Positions 1 to 6,347 of a stretch of 8,099 nucleotides of DNA are shown here, piece by piece. Under the pieces are notes generated by a model, which saw only the letters and a list, made by a program, of their open reading frames with translations, did no database searches and was not told where the DNA came from. The stretch comes from Euryarchaeota archaeon UBA538 (GTDB lineage Archaea; Thermoplasmatota; Poseidoniia; Poseidoniales; Thalassarchaeaceae): the NCBI GenBank assembly GCA_002499325.1, contig DALC01000001.1, positions 1 through 8,099 on the forward strand, read 5' to 3'. Position numbers and translations under genes: made by a program. Each line of letters starts with the position of its first letter. Position 1 is the stretch's first letter.

Positions 1-2
1 GA

Positions 3-1340
3 AGGCTAACTGCTCTTTTCGGTGCTATCGGGATGTTGGTAGTTGGGGCCTCCCTCTACTCACTTCCTAGACTATGCGGAACCCATCTTGCCAGTGAGTC
101 AAACGCTACCTTGGTTTCTCTGCTCTGGACGCTATCTGTATTGCTAATGTTCCTGGGATCGCAGAACGCAGTAATTGCTGGCATCACCATACTTCCAATT
201 GCAAACCTACTCTTGACTCTAGCTTCGACTGCCTTGGTCATCAATATGATACTCACAGTTTCCGAGGCTACCCAGGAGATTCCATTCCCGGGCTGGCTCA
301 TCGTATACGCATTCATAGGAAATATAGCAGCCATCCTAGCTATCTTCATAAGCGGTGCATTCAATGAAGGAGTTGGCCAATGGTTACTCTTCCATCTCGC
401 CGGTGGGACATTCTTCTTCTGTGGGGTAGCTGGAGTATCCCTCTACTCTGTTTCTGTCGGCTCCGGAAATCCACTATGGTCAAAGTCGCTGGTGGCATTC
501 ACTCTCTTTGGGGCTGTCATAACAATCAATCCAATGGGATCAACCGATCCCTCGATGGTTGTCGATTTATTCTCCCTCACAAGCAACGAACTCGAAGCAT
601 CATCCAGAGACGTCATTTCAGGCTCGTTCCTGATGGCTCTCTCCGCAATTCCAATTATTGCATTCAGTGCTAACATGCTGGTGACAATGAGGGGCTCAGA
701 CGCCTTCGTTGAGAACCCAGACTCTCCAGGAATTGCCGAGCTAAACCTAGGAGCTTGGATGCTAATTCCTATTGCTATAGGGTCACTGTTTGTCCAAACT
801 GACGCTCTAGGGGGTGTCAACGAGCTGAGCGGAATATCACAGTCTCTTGATTTGATGGCAATATGGCTGGTGATGATGCCTTTGTCACTAGGAGCCGCTC
901 TGAACGTTTTACCAAGAGCTAGTGGAAGGCACCAACTTTCGGCCAACCGCTCTCGATGGGCCTTCTGGATGATGTCAGGAGGTGCTTTCCTGGGACTACT
1001 CATTACACTGATGTCCGACTTCACAGACATGGCACTCACCGAGTCGATGGCCGAGCAAGGCTCCTCGATTAATCAAGAACTTAGAAAGGTCGGATCAGTG
1101 ATGTTCTATGGTACGGTTATCGGTGCAATATTCCACTGTACTAACACAATAAGTGGCCAGTACAGGGGACGAATTATGGGGGATATTTCCAAAGCATCAT
1201 TATCATCTATAGCAATCGAGTCGTACAGCCTAACGGGGCCTACCACTATCAGGAAGATACTTGCTAGTGGCGCTACTCTTGATACAGAAGTCTCGCCCTC
1301 AGAGCAGAGCGAAGAGAAGGGCTCTGCAACCGAACTTTGA
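3..1340 (+). CDS. Heme-copper oxidase subunit I-like membrane protein, apparently ligand-poor; 5' end outside window
   Basis: The reading frame is already open at base 3, ten codons before the first ATG at 33, so the gene very probably starts outside the window. About 445 residues are visible, with nine to ten hydrophobic segments (residues counted from the ATG at 33: about 25-43, 48-75, 86-108, 117-140, 150-167, 197-217, 238-256, 272-292, 306-328, 352-372) and a charged C-terminal tail. By eye the order follows helices II-XII of B-family (ba3-type) oxidase subunit I: the helix VIII-like stretch at 197-221 ending in MRG, the GGVNE turn at 260-264 and the NVLPRASGR motif at 291-299 fit best. 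Only four His occur after the ATG (18, 121, 300, 368). The positions expected for the helix VII His-His read PMGSTDPS, and the helix X His-x-His is missing. The family call is from pattern only. It could instead be another polytopic family. A catalytic oxidase role is not supported. Confidence 0.55.
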   Translation, partial: RLTALFGAIGMLVVGASLYSLPRLCGTHLASESNATLVSLLWTLSVLLMFLGSQNAVIAGITILPIANLLLTLASTALVINMILTVSEATQEIPFPGWLIVYAFIGNIAAILAIFISGAFNEGVGQWLLFHLAGGTFFFCGVAGVSLYSVSVGSGNPLWSKSLVAFTLFGAVITINPMGSTDPSMVVDLFSLTSNELEASSRDVISGSFLMALSAIPIIAFSANMLVTMRGSDAFVENPDSPGIAELNLGAWMLIPIAIGSLFVQTDALGGVNELSGISQSLDLMAIWLVMMPLSLGAALNVLPRASGRHQLSANRSRWAFWMMSGGAFLGLLITLMSDFTDMALTESMAEQGSSINQELRKVGSVMFYGTVIGAIFHCTNTISGQYRGRIMGDISKASLSSIAIESYSLTGPTTIRKILASGATLDTEVSPSEQSEEKGSATEL

Positions 1341-1372
1341 GGACGTAAGGCCCCTTCCGTAGAATGATATCC

Positions 1373-2659
1373 ATGCGAATAGGACTAGTGGGGAAGCCCA
1401 ATGTGGGCAAATCTACTTCATTCTCAGCACTTACAGAGACCCCTGTAGAGATCGCAAACTACCCCTTTACCACTATAGATCCTAACGTCGGTGTCGCATG
1501 GATTCCACTAAGGGACCCATGTGCCTGCCTCGAGCTCAGGCAAAAGAGAGAACGAGAAGGAAGGCTGGAGAGTGTGGCCGATCAAGATCCACGCAAAGGA
1601 AGCATATGTACTCCCAACTCCGGTGGATGTACAGGATATACTAGGCTGGTCCCAGTTACGATGATTGATGTCGCGGGGTTAGTCCCTGGTGCACATAAGG
1701 GGAGAGGAAGAGGGAATCAGTTTCTCTCAGACTTAGCAAGATGCGACGCGCTAATCCAAGTCGTAGATGCCTCTGGTTCGACCGATATCGAAGGAAACCC
1801 CGTTGGCTCAGGAGGATCAAACCCTATTCAGGAATATGAATTCCTAACCGCAGAGCTAGACGCATGGATCAGTGGAATACTGAGTAATGGATGGGAAAGG
1901 GGGGCTAGGAGAGTTCAAGCAGAGGGAGAAAGAGCGCTGAATGACTTCATTCTAGACAGGCTCACTGGAATCGGTGCCAATGAGAGGCATGTCAGTGTGG
2001 GGATCTCATCTGTAAATGAAGCGAATCCAGACGCCGGAATGCCCTGGACATGGACAGAAAACGAAATTACAATCCTGGCTTCAGCCATCAGGACTCAACT
2101 ATTTCCTATATTCGTCGCCGCAAACAAGGCTGACAAGGCATCAACAGAATCTTGGACTGAATTAAAGAAAATTGTCTCGGAGTCCGGTGGAATTGTAGTT
2201 CCCACAAGCGCGGAGGCCGAACTAGCACTGAGAAGGGCTTCCAGTGCAGGTCTAATTGAAAACATACCAGGCGAGTTCGAATTTCAAATCACTGATTCAG
2301 GAGAAAAAAACCTCTCAGAAAAGCAGAGGAGCGCACTCGAGTCGATTTCGTCATCTCTTAGGGATTGGGAAGGAGGGGGCCTCCTAGGATTACTAGGAGA
2401 GGTTATTTTTGGTAATCTTGGAAGAAGAGTTGCATATCCAGTTCAGGATGAAACACATTGGACTGATGGAGACGGAAAAATTCTTCCAGACGCTCTTCTA
2501 GTCCCTTCAGGAACTACTGCTAGGGAATTGGCATTCCTAGTCCATACTGATTTGGGACAGGGATTCATCAAGGCAGTTGATGCTCGCTCGGGGAGAGTAA
2601 TCGGTGCTGAGTATGAAGTGATGGATAATGATGTGATTAGGATACATTCCAAATCGTAG
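1373..2659 (+). CDS. Ygr210/YchF-type Obg-family GTPase with C-terminal TGS domain
   Basis: This is a translation-factor-class P-loop NTPase of the Obg superfamily, cytoplasmic and probably ribosome-associated. Counting from ATG 1373 (428 residues), G1 is GKPNVGKS at 7-14, the switch I region YPFTTIDPNVG lies at about 30-40, G3 is DVAGLVPGA at about 99-107, G4 is NKAD at 251-254, a G5-like TSAEAE is at about 278-283, and a TGS domain fills about 365-428. The Cys-containing insert before G3 and the VDASGSTD stretch after it are typical of the archaeal/eukaryotic Ygr210 branch rather than bacterial YchF. NKAD suggests guanine specificity, although some YchF relatives prefer ATP. An in-frame ATG at 1364 adds three residues; I prefer 1373 because family members begin within a few residues of the IGLVGKPN strand. 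It follows the oxidase-like gene by a few tens of bases and may be cotranscribed with it. Confidence 0.92.
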   Translation: MRIGLVGKPNVGKSTSFSALTETPVEIANYPFTTIDPNVGVAWIPLRDPCACLELRQKREREGRLESVADQDPRKGSICTPNSGGCTGYTRLVPVTMIDVAGLVPGAHKGRGRGNQFLSDLARCDALIQVVDASGSTDIEGNPVGSGGSNPIQEYEFLTAELDAWISGILSNGWERGARRVQAEGERALNDFILDRLTGIGANERHVSVGISSVNEANPDAGMPWTWTENEITILASAIRTQLFPIFVAANKADKASTESWTELKKIVSESGGIVVPTSAEAELALRRASSAGLIENIPGEFEFQITDSGEKNLSEKQRSALESISSSLRDWEGGGLLGLLGEVIFGNLGRRVAYPVQDETHWTDGDGKILPDALLVPSGTTARELAFLVHTDLGQGFIKAVDARSGRVIGAEYEVMDNDVIRIHSKS

Positions 2660-2660
2660 A

Positions 2661-3350
2661 CTACTCAGTCGGCTCAACCACCGACTCTTCAATCACCAAT
2701 TCATAGGTAACCATTCTCCAAATAATATCAAAATCCTCATCAGAATCCACAAAACCTCCGACCACCGGGGCGGAGTTAATCTCAGCTGATATAGTAGCCG
2801 ACCAGACACCAATTCCTAATCCATTATCATTCCAAGTCTCATATATCGTTTTCTGGGATGATTCAATACTGAAACTCTCCCCAGTGTAGTTGGTCGTCAC
2901 ATCCCATCTCAATGTGAAGCCACCATTTCCCCCCATACAGGTTCCTTCCGCATCCTGATCTTGAATATGTCCTGAGGAGTAACCCTCGACATCGATGAGG
3001 TCGCTAACTCCCTCCACACTATCCGAAAATCCAGGACCCGGGTCATCATTGTCGTTACACTGGATAACCAACTCGATGAAACCTATTTCCATATCGCCTA
3101 AATCCCCCATTCCAACTATGAACTCGGTCATATGAGTGTCCCCATCTTCCAAAACTGTAGATTCTTCGAAAATAGACTCACTCTCACTGAAGCTAACCAA
3201 CCATTCGCCCTGTCCAGAGCTCCCACCAGTTACTAAATTCTCATCCGCCAGGGGCATCCACGCGAAGTACATTGGAAATAGAAACATGAATGCGACTGTA
3301 CCAGTCGCCATCCCAATTCTTCTCGGGCTGTCGAGCATGTCAAATACCAT
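2661..3350 (-). CDS. Hypothetical signal-anchored extracytoplasmic protein
   Basis: Not recognised. Starting at ATG 3350 it has 229 residues: a short basic N-terminus (SPRR), one hydrophobic segment at about residues 11-31 that could be a signal anchor or an uncleaved signal peptide, then about 195 polar, strongly acidic residues rich in Gly, Ser, Thr and beta-prone stretches, with few Lys or Arg. Two Cys in that part (in IQCND and GTCMGG) could form a disulfide. This suggests a surface or pseudoperiplasmic beta-rich domain; the function is unknown. A GTG at 3362 in the same frame would add four residues. It converges on the GTPase gene with a single base between stop codons. The 93 bases between it and the next gene upstream contain weak AT-rich boxes (GAATATAC near 3433-3440, TTTGTAAA near 3403-3410) that could be promoter elements, but neither is convincing. 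Confidence 0.7.
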   Translation of the reverse strand: MVFDMLDSPRRIGMATGTVAFMFLFPMYFAWMPLADENLVTGGSSGQGEWLVSFSESESIFEESTVLEDGDTHMTEFIVGMGDLGDMEIGFIELVIQCNDNDDPGPGFSDSVEGVSDLIDVEGYSSGHIQDQDAEGTCMGGNGGFTLRWDVTTNYTGESFSIESSQKTIYETWNDNGLGIGVWSATISAEINSAPVVGGFVDSDEDFDIIWRMVTYELVIEESVVEPTE

Positions 3351-3443
3351 CTGACTCAACACCGGAAAATTGGCATCTCTTTCAAATCCTCTCTCTAGTC
3401 TCCTTTACAAACAGCCATTTTCACTTTCAATCGTATATTCGGT

Positions 3444-3887
3444 TTAGAGTAATCCTTCAGAGGAGAAAACCCTCCTCGATTTCCTGAATTCGGGTATGAA
3501 GTATCCAATCATAGATCTCTCCCAGAAACTCCATTTCCACGGACATCTCGGTAATGAATCAGTCCAGTCACGAAGGAAGGAAAGCCACTCCTCTCCGTCT
3601 ATTGATTCAGGAATCTCAAAAGAAACAATTGTGACTATTCCGGCTGAGCCGGGAGTGTAGCTCCATGCTCTCAGAGAGAGGCCTTCCGCAATTCCTTCAC
3701 CAACTTCCATTCCTAGAACTCTTGCGGAATTGGTTATTGGCATTATTATGGCCCATCGGTGAACCACTTTCGACTCTTCGAGTCTCGAACCAGGCCATCC
3801 CCGATTGTCACATGTGATTCTGAAGTACCTAACTGCATCAGTAGCGGTGATGGAAACTGGAATCTCCAGTACTCGGGTAGAATGCAT
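3444..3887 (-). CDS. Hypothetical Trp-rich small soluble protein
   Basis: Not recognised. It has 147 residues and no signal peptide or membrane segment. Alternating beta-like stretches (VVHRWAIIMPIT, GIVTIVSFEIPES) precede a helical, aromatic C-terminal part (EEWLSFLRDW, then PWKWSFWERS). Eight Trp in 147 residues is high for a protein of this size. The composition (Arg, Glu, Ser) looks like that of the neighbouring genes, so nothing suggests recent transfer. It lies 62 bases downstream of uL12 on the same strand and could be reached by readthrough from the ribosomal operon, but a short hairpin lies in the gap. The ATG at 3887 is the first start in the frame; no clear Shine-Dalgarno precedes it, so translation may be leaderless or weak. 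A long uninterrupted frame with sensible composition supports a real gene. Confidence 0.6.
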   Translation of the reverse strand: MHSTRVLEIPVSITATDAVRYFRITCDNRGWPGSRLEESKVVHRWAIIMPITNSARVLGMEVGEGIAEGLSLRAWSYTPGSAGIVTIVSFEIPESIDGEEWLSFLRDWTDSLPRCPWKWSFWERSMIGYFIPEFRKSRRVFSSEGLL

Positions 3888-3902
3888 ATGTAGTCGCTGA
3901 CA

Positions 3903-3921
3903 GGCTATCGCCCATAGCGCC
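3903..3921 (-). terminator. Short hairpin downstream of uL12, possible terminator
   Basis: GCTAT (3904-3908) and ATAGC (3914-3918) pair around a five-base loop, with one or two further G-C pairs possible across a bulged base. It lies about 30 bases past the uL12 stop and about 15 bases before the next start. No clear T-tract follows on the minus strand, so archaeal termination here is only a possibility. It could equally be an RNA processing site. Confidence 0.3.
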
Positions 3922-3949
3922 TTCGCGATTTAGTTCAATTCAATACTGC

Positions 3950-4258
3950 TTATCCGAACAACGAGCCGAGACCTTCGAAGCCACCATCCTCTTCCTCAGG
4001 CTCCTCTTCAACTGCGGCCTCAGCAGGAGCTTCAGTAGCTCCTCCAGCGGCAGCAGGTGCGGCGCCCGAAGCAACGGGTGCGGCTATGGCAGTAGCCATG
4101 GCTTCTCCGATATCCACGGATCCCAACGAAGCGACCAGTGCCTTAACACGGGCGCTGTCAGCATCCACTCCGGCGGCGGTTAGCACAGCGCTAACGCCAT
4201 TCTCGTCAATCTCTTTCTCGGCCGAGTGCAGTAGCATTGCAGCGTATACATATTCCAT
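3950..4258 (-). CDS. rpl12: Ribosomal stalk protein uL12 (archaeal P1)
   Basis: Acidic stalk protein that binds as dimers to uL10 and recruits translational GTPases to the large subunit. It has 102 residues, the usual archaeal length. The N-terminal dimerisation helices begin [17 protein letters not shown] (1-17); an Ala/Gly/Pro-rich hinge lies at about 58-80, then a Glu-rich stretch and the conserved C-terminal tail [10 protein letters not shown]. The frame stays open upstream to about 4438, but that stretch is only the Arg/Lys-rich shadow of the uL10 gene. The real start is ATG 4258, preceded by AAGGTGA. It follows uL10 by 16 bases and closes the operon. Its tail nearly copies that of uL10, as expected because both tails contact the same factors. 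Confidence 0.96.
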   Translation of the reverse strand: MEYVYAAMLLHSAEKEIDENGVSAVLTAAGVDADSARVKALVASLGSVDIGEAMATAIAAPVASGAAPAAAGGATEAPAEAAVEEEPEEEDGGFEGLGSLFG

Positions 4259-4262
4259 TTTT

Positions 4263-4269
4263 TCACCTT
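4263..4269 (-). promoter_or_regulatory. Ribosome binding site of uL12
   Basis: AAGGTGA on the minus strand ends four bases before ATG 4258, inside the 16-base uL10-uL12 spacer. It matches the GGAGGTGAT core complementary to archaeal 16S rRNA. It rules out the long upstream extension of the uL12 frame. Confidence 0.75.
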
Positions 4270-4274
4270 CTTTT

Positions 4275-5294
4275 TCATCCGAAGAGGTCGCCAAGTCCAC
4301 CGAACCCAGCTTCCTCCTCTTCCTCCTCTTCCTCGGAAACAGCTTCACTTGCTGTATCCTCTGCCGCTTCTGAGGCCGCGGCACCAACACTCGACGAGAC
4401 CGTCGCCGCACCGAGTGCTGCGACAAGCTCTTCGTCAAGAGCTGAGGAATCTAATCGGCTAGCTAAAGCCATAGCGTGCGCGTTGGCGCGGGAAATTATG
4501 ACGGAAGCCGTCTCATCATTGACGACTCCAGCCTCCAAGGCAACGGAAAGAGCCTCGCTACTCGCCTTGGATAATAGTGCAGGCATTGTAGCAATGGAGA
4601 ACCACTGAACATTGAATGCCAGGTTGAATGCACCTGAGGTGGCCTGGATTATGTCATTTCTGAGCCCATCAGTATCAAGATCTAGCTCGGATGAGGAAAG
4701 AACCTGACCGTCGTCTATAACTCCCATCAGTATGAGGCCAATTTCTATCGGGTTGATTCCTAGTTTGGAAAGCATCAAACCGAGCTCCCCCTCTATTGGA
4801 TCTCCCTTGTTCACAACAGTGACAGTTTTCTGAATGGCAACAGCCCCCTTGTCTATCTTTGCTGGGATTCCAACGGCATTGAACTCACCGACTATAGGGC
4901 CAGGACCAAACTCAGTTGGCCCCGCTTCGACGATTATATCCTCTGGAGCAATCTCTCCTTCCTTGGCTGCTCTACCCTGCCTTGTCTTTTCGAGCTCATC
5001 GAATAATTCGTAGCAGTTGAGCGAGTCAGTATGTACAACACATGGCTGTATCGCTCCTTCGAGCAACGTCTCAAGATTCTCCTCAGATAGTCCGGCCTCT
5101 TTCCAAGCCAACCTAATCAGGCTCTTCTTGGCCATGGTCATCGTCAGCATACCTCGTAGAGAGCTTCTCATATCTAGCATATTCTTCGCGGGTACTCCTG
5201 AGATATCTACCACACCGACGATCCCTTCTCTCCCAACTATGTCTTTCAGCTCATCAACACGGTCGGGCTTCCAACCAGCTACTTTGGGAATCAA
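4275..5294 (-). CDS. rpl10: Ribosomal stalk base protein uL10 (archaeal P0)
   Basis: Anchors the stalk to 23S rRNA and carries uL12 dimers on its C-terminal helical spine. From TTG 5294 it has 339 residues. The rRNA-binding domain starts [16 protein letters not shown] and runs to about 100. The archaeal/eukaryotic insert domain follows at about 105-185 ([20 protein letters not shown]). A helical spine lies at about 215-305, then an Ala-rich hinge, eight consecutive Glu, and the tail [10 protein letters not shown] shared with uL12. I chose the TTG because GAGGTGAT stands just upstream and the TTG overlaps the uL1 stop as TTGA; the resulting N-terminus matches the short leader before the VAxWK motif of archaeal homologues. 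An ATG at 5315 would add seven residues and overlap uL1 by 25 bases, and it has no clear binding site. The protein identity is secure; the start is fairly sure. Confidence 0.95.
   Translation of the reverse strand: MIPKVAGWKPDRVDELKDIVGREGIVGVVDISGVPAKNMLDMRSSLRGMLTMTMAKKSLIRLAWKEAGLSEENLETLLEGAIQPCVVHTDSLNCYELFDELEKTRQGRAAKEGEIAPEDIIVEAGPTEFGPGPIVGEFNAVGIPAKIDKGAVAIQKTVTVVNKGDPIEGELGLMLSKLGINPIEIGLILMGVIDDGQVLSSSELDLDTDGLRNDIIQATSGAFNLAFNVQWFSIATMPALLSKASSEALSVALEAGVVNDETASVIISRANAHAMALASRLDSSALDEELVAALGAATVSSSVGAAASEAAEDTASEAVSEEEEEEEEAGFGGLGDLFG
4311..4334. repeat. 9-bp tandem repeat encoding the Glu run of uL10
   Basis: TTCCTCCTC occurs twice in tandem (4311-4319 and 4320-4328), followed by a partial third copy TTCCTC. 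On the minus strand it encodes the run of Glu before the conserved uL10 tail. It is a slippage-prone coding repeat; acidic length variation at this place is normal for P0 proteins. Confidence 0.8.
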
Positions 5295-5935
5295 CCAATC
5301 ACCTCGACCTTGCATGATGGGCCCATGGATGTCTTGACGTAGCAAGATCTGATGTTTCCTGTGCCCCTCTCAAGCCTGCTCATGACCCTATTCCAAATCG
5401 CCATTGCGTTAAGAGTCAAGTCATTAAGGCCCTGCTCTCTGGAACCGAGTGCTGCATGGAATGTGATTTTATCTCTAGATCTAACAACTGCAGTATCCTT
5501 CAGTCCATTAGCAATCATAGCGGGATCGACATTTGGTGGTACAGGCCTCGGCATCTTCCCTCTCGGTCCTAGAACAACCCCAAGGAACCTACCTACTGTA
5601 CCCATGTGAGGTATCTCTGACAAGAAAAAGTCGTACTTATTTGCCATTTTCCTAGCCTGCTGACGGTTTCCCCCTATGTCCTCGATAGTCATAGGATCTA
5701 TGACATCCAACCCCGCGGCCCTCGCCTTTGCAGACATCTCTCCACCAGCGAACATTGCAATCCTGACAGGTTTACCTCTGCCGGATGGGAGTCTTACCTC
5801 CTCTTGAATTCTGTTTGCTGGATTCTTCAAATCAACATCCTTGAGTGTGAATGAGATTTCTACTGACTCTACGAACTTTCGCTCGGGAGATTCCTCTAAG
5901 GCTTGTTGAATAGCGGTCTGTATATTTTCCTTCAT
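5291..5935 (-). CDS. rpl1: Ribosomal protein uL1
   Basis: L1-stalk protein that binds 23S rRNA near the E site; in several archaea and bacteria it also represses its own mRNA. It has 214 residues, the usual archaeal length. The conserved core GPRGKMPRPVPPNVDP lies at 123-138, preceded by SEIPHMGTVGRFLGVVLG. The C-terminal lobe has RDKITFHAALG at 154-164 and the rRNA-contact TSMGPS at 202-207. The start at ATG 5935 is fixed by GGAGGTGG six bases upstream. It lies 54 bases after the uL11-type gene and overlaps uL10 by the four bases TTGA, so uL10 is probably translationally coupled to it. I see no anomaly in it. Confidence 0.97.
   Translation of the reverse strand: MKENIQTAIQQALEESPERKFVESVEISFTLKDVDLKNPANRIQEEVRLPSGRGKPVRIAMFAGGEMSAKARAAGLDVIDPMTIEDIGGNRQQARKMANKYDFFLSEIPHMGTVGRFLGVVLGPRGKMPRPVPPNVDPAMIANGLKDTAVVRSRDKITFHAALGSREQGLNDLTLNAMAIWNRVMSRLERGTGNIRSCYVKTSMGPSCKVEVIG
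5298..5305 (-). promoter_or_regulatory. Ribosome binding site inside uL1 that sets the uL10 TTG start
   Basis: GAGGTGAT lies within the last codons of uL1 (Glu-Val-Ile), and GAGGTG ends five bases before TTG 5294. It is nearly a full match to the anti-Shine-Dalgarno and decides against the ATG at 5315, which lies upstream of it. Confidence 0.7.
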
Positions 5936-5941
5936 TCTAAG

Positions 5942-5949
5942 CCACCTCC
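5942..5949 (-). promoter_or_regulatory. Ribosome binding site of uL1
   Basis: GGAGGTGG on the minus strand stands six bases before ATG 5935, a near-perfect Shine-Dalgarno. The rest of the 54-base leader holds a small inverted repeat, GAGG (5959-5962) and CCTC (5968-5971), around five identical bases. Confidence 0.8.
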
Positions 5950-5989
5950 GCGGTCAACGAGGAAAAACCTCTCCCGCAACTCGTGATTG

Positions 5990-6268
5990 TCAAGCGAAAT
6001 GCTCGGCAAAATCCCCCTTGCTCATAGCACTAAGGGCGTCCTTAGGAGACATCCCTTCAATATTTACCCGCATTGAAACACAGGTTCCCATAACCTCTCT
6101 GCATCTTGCGTAAAGCGTTGCACCGGTCAACCTGTCCTTCTGGTCTTCAGCCAGCTTCTTCACCTGTTCCATGGTGAGGTTCTCAGTGGCCTCTTCCCAC
6201 GATCCATTGCACTTTTTCTTACCAAGTGATTGGATGATCATGTGAGGAGTCTCATTACGTGCTGACAT
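5990..6268 (-). CDS. Ribosomal protein uL11, C-terminal domain only
   Basis: It occupies the uL11 position of the archaeal spt5-uL11-uL1-uL10-uL12 block, but has 92 residues where archaeal uL11 usually has about 160. Residues 7-30 resemble the linker that follows the N-terminal domain (TPHMIIQSLG against the usual PPVSALI-KELG). LTMEQVKKLAEDQKDRL at 31-47 and the GTCVSMRVNIEG stretch at 61-72 match the two rRNA-binding helices of the C-terminal domain (usual forms TxEQVxxIA and GTARSMGIxVEG). The final MSPKDALSAMSKGDFAEHF matches the usual C-terminal tail, so only the front is missing: the roughly 70-residue N-terminal domain with the Pro-rich helix that contacts uL10, 23S rRNA and GTPases. 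The frame stays open 31 codons upstream of the ATG without an alternative ATG, GTG or TTG, and that stretch does not resemble the missing domain. GGGGGA six bases before ATG 6268 is a weak binding site. Confidence 0.8.
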   Translation of the reverse strand: MSARNETPHMIIQSLGKKKCNGSWEEATENLTMEQVKKLAEDQKDRLTGATLYARCREVMGTCVSMRVNIEGMSPKDALSAMSKGDFAEHFA

Positions 6269-6347
6269 ACTAAATCCCCCTATTGAGTGCCCCGCCGACC
6301 TGCTTTCCCTATTTGAGAGTGATGCAAACCGATGATTCCTCCAAACC

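Noticed and set aside
443..1039. Long minus-strand open frame opposite the oxidase-like gene
   Set aside because: It is antisense to a clear membrane-protein frame, lacks any recognisable motif, and has the Ser/Arg-rich look of a shadow frame.
3460..3477. GAGGAG/CTCCTC inverted repeat as terminator
   Set aside because: It lies inside the 3' end of the Trp-rich gene, has a short stem and no following T-tract, so chance in a purine-rich coding end is enough to explain it.
4259..4438. Upstream extension of the uL12 frame by 60 Arg/Lys-rich residues
   Set aside because: It lies wholly within the uL10 3' end and spacer, its composition is an artefact of the Glu/Ala codons read in another frame, and ATG 4258 has its own binding site and the family-typical N-terminus.
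5306..5345. TTG at 5345 or ATG at 5315 as the uL10 start
   Set aside because: Both lie upstream of the strong GAGGTGAT site and lengthen the overlap with uL1; neither has a good site of its own.
6269..6347. Frameshifted remnant of the uL11 N-terminal domain
   Set aside because: Read in all three minus-strand frames; none shows the Pro/Gly-rich motif or anything like the domain, and 79 bases cannot hold about 70 codons.
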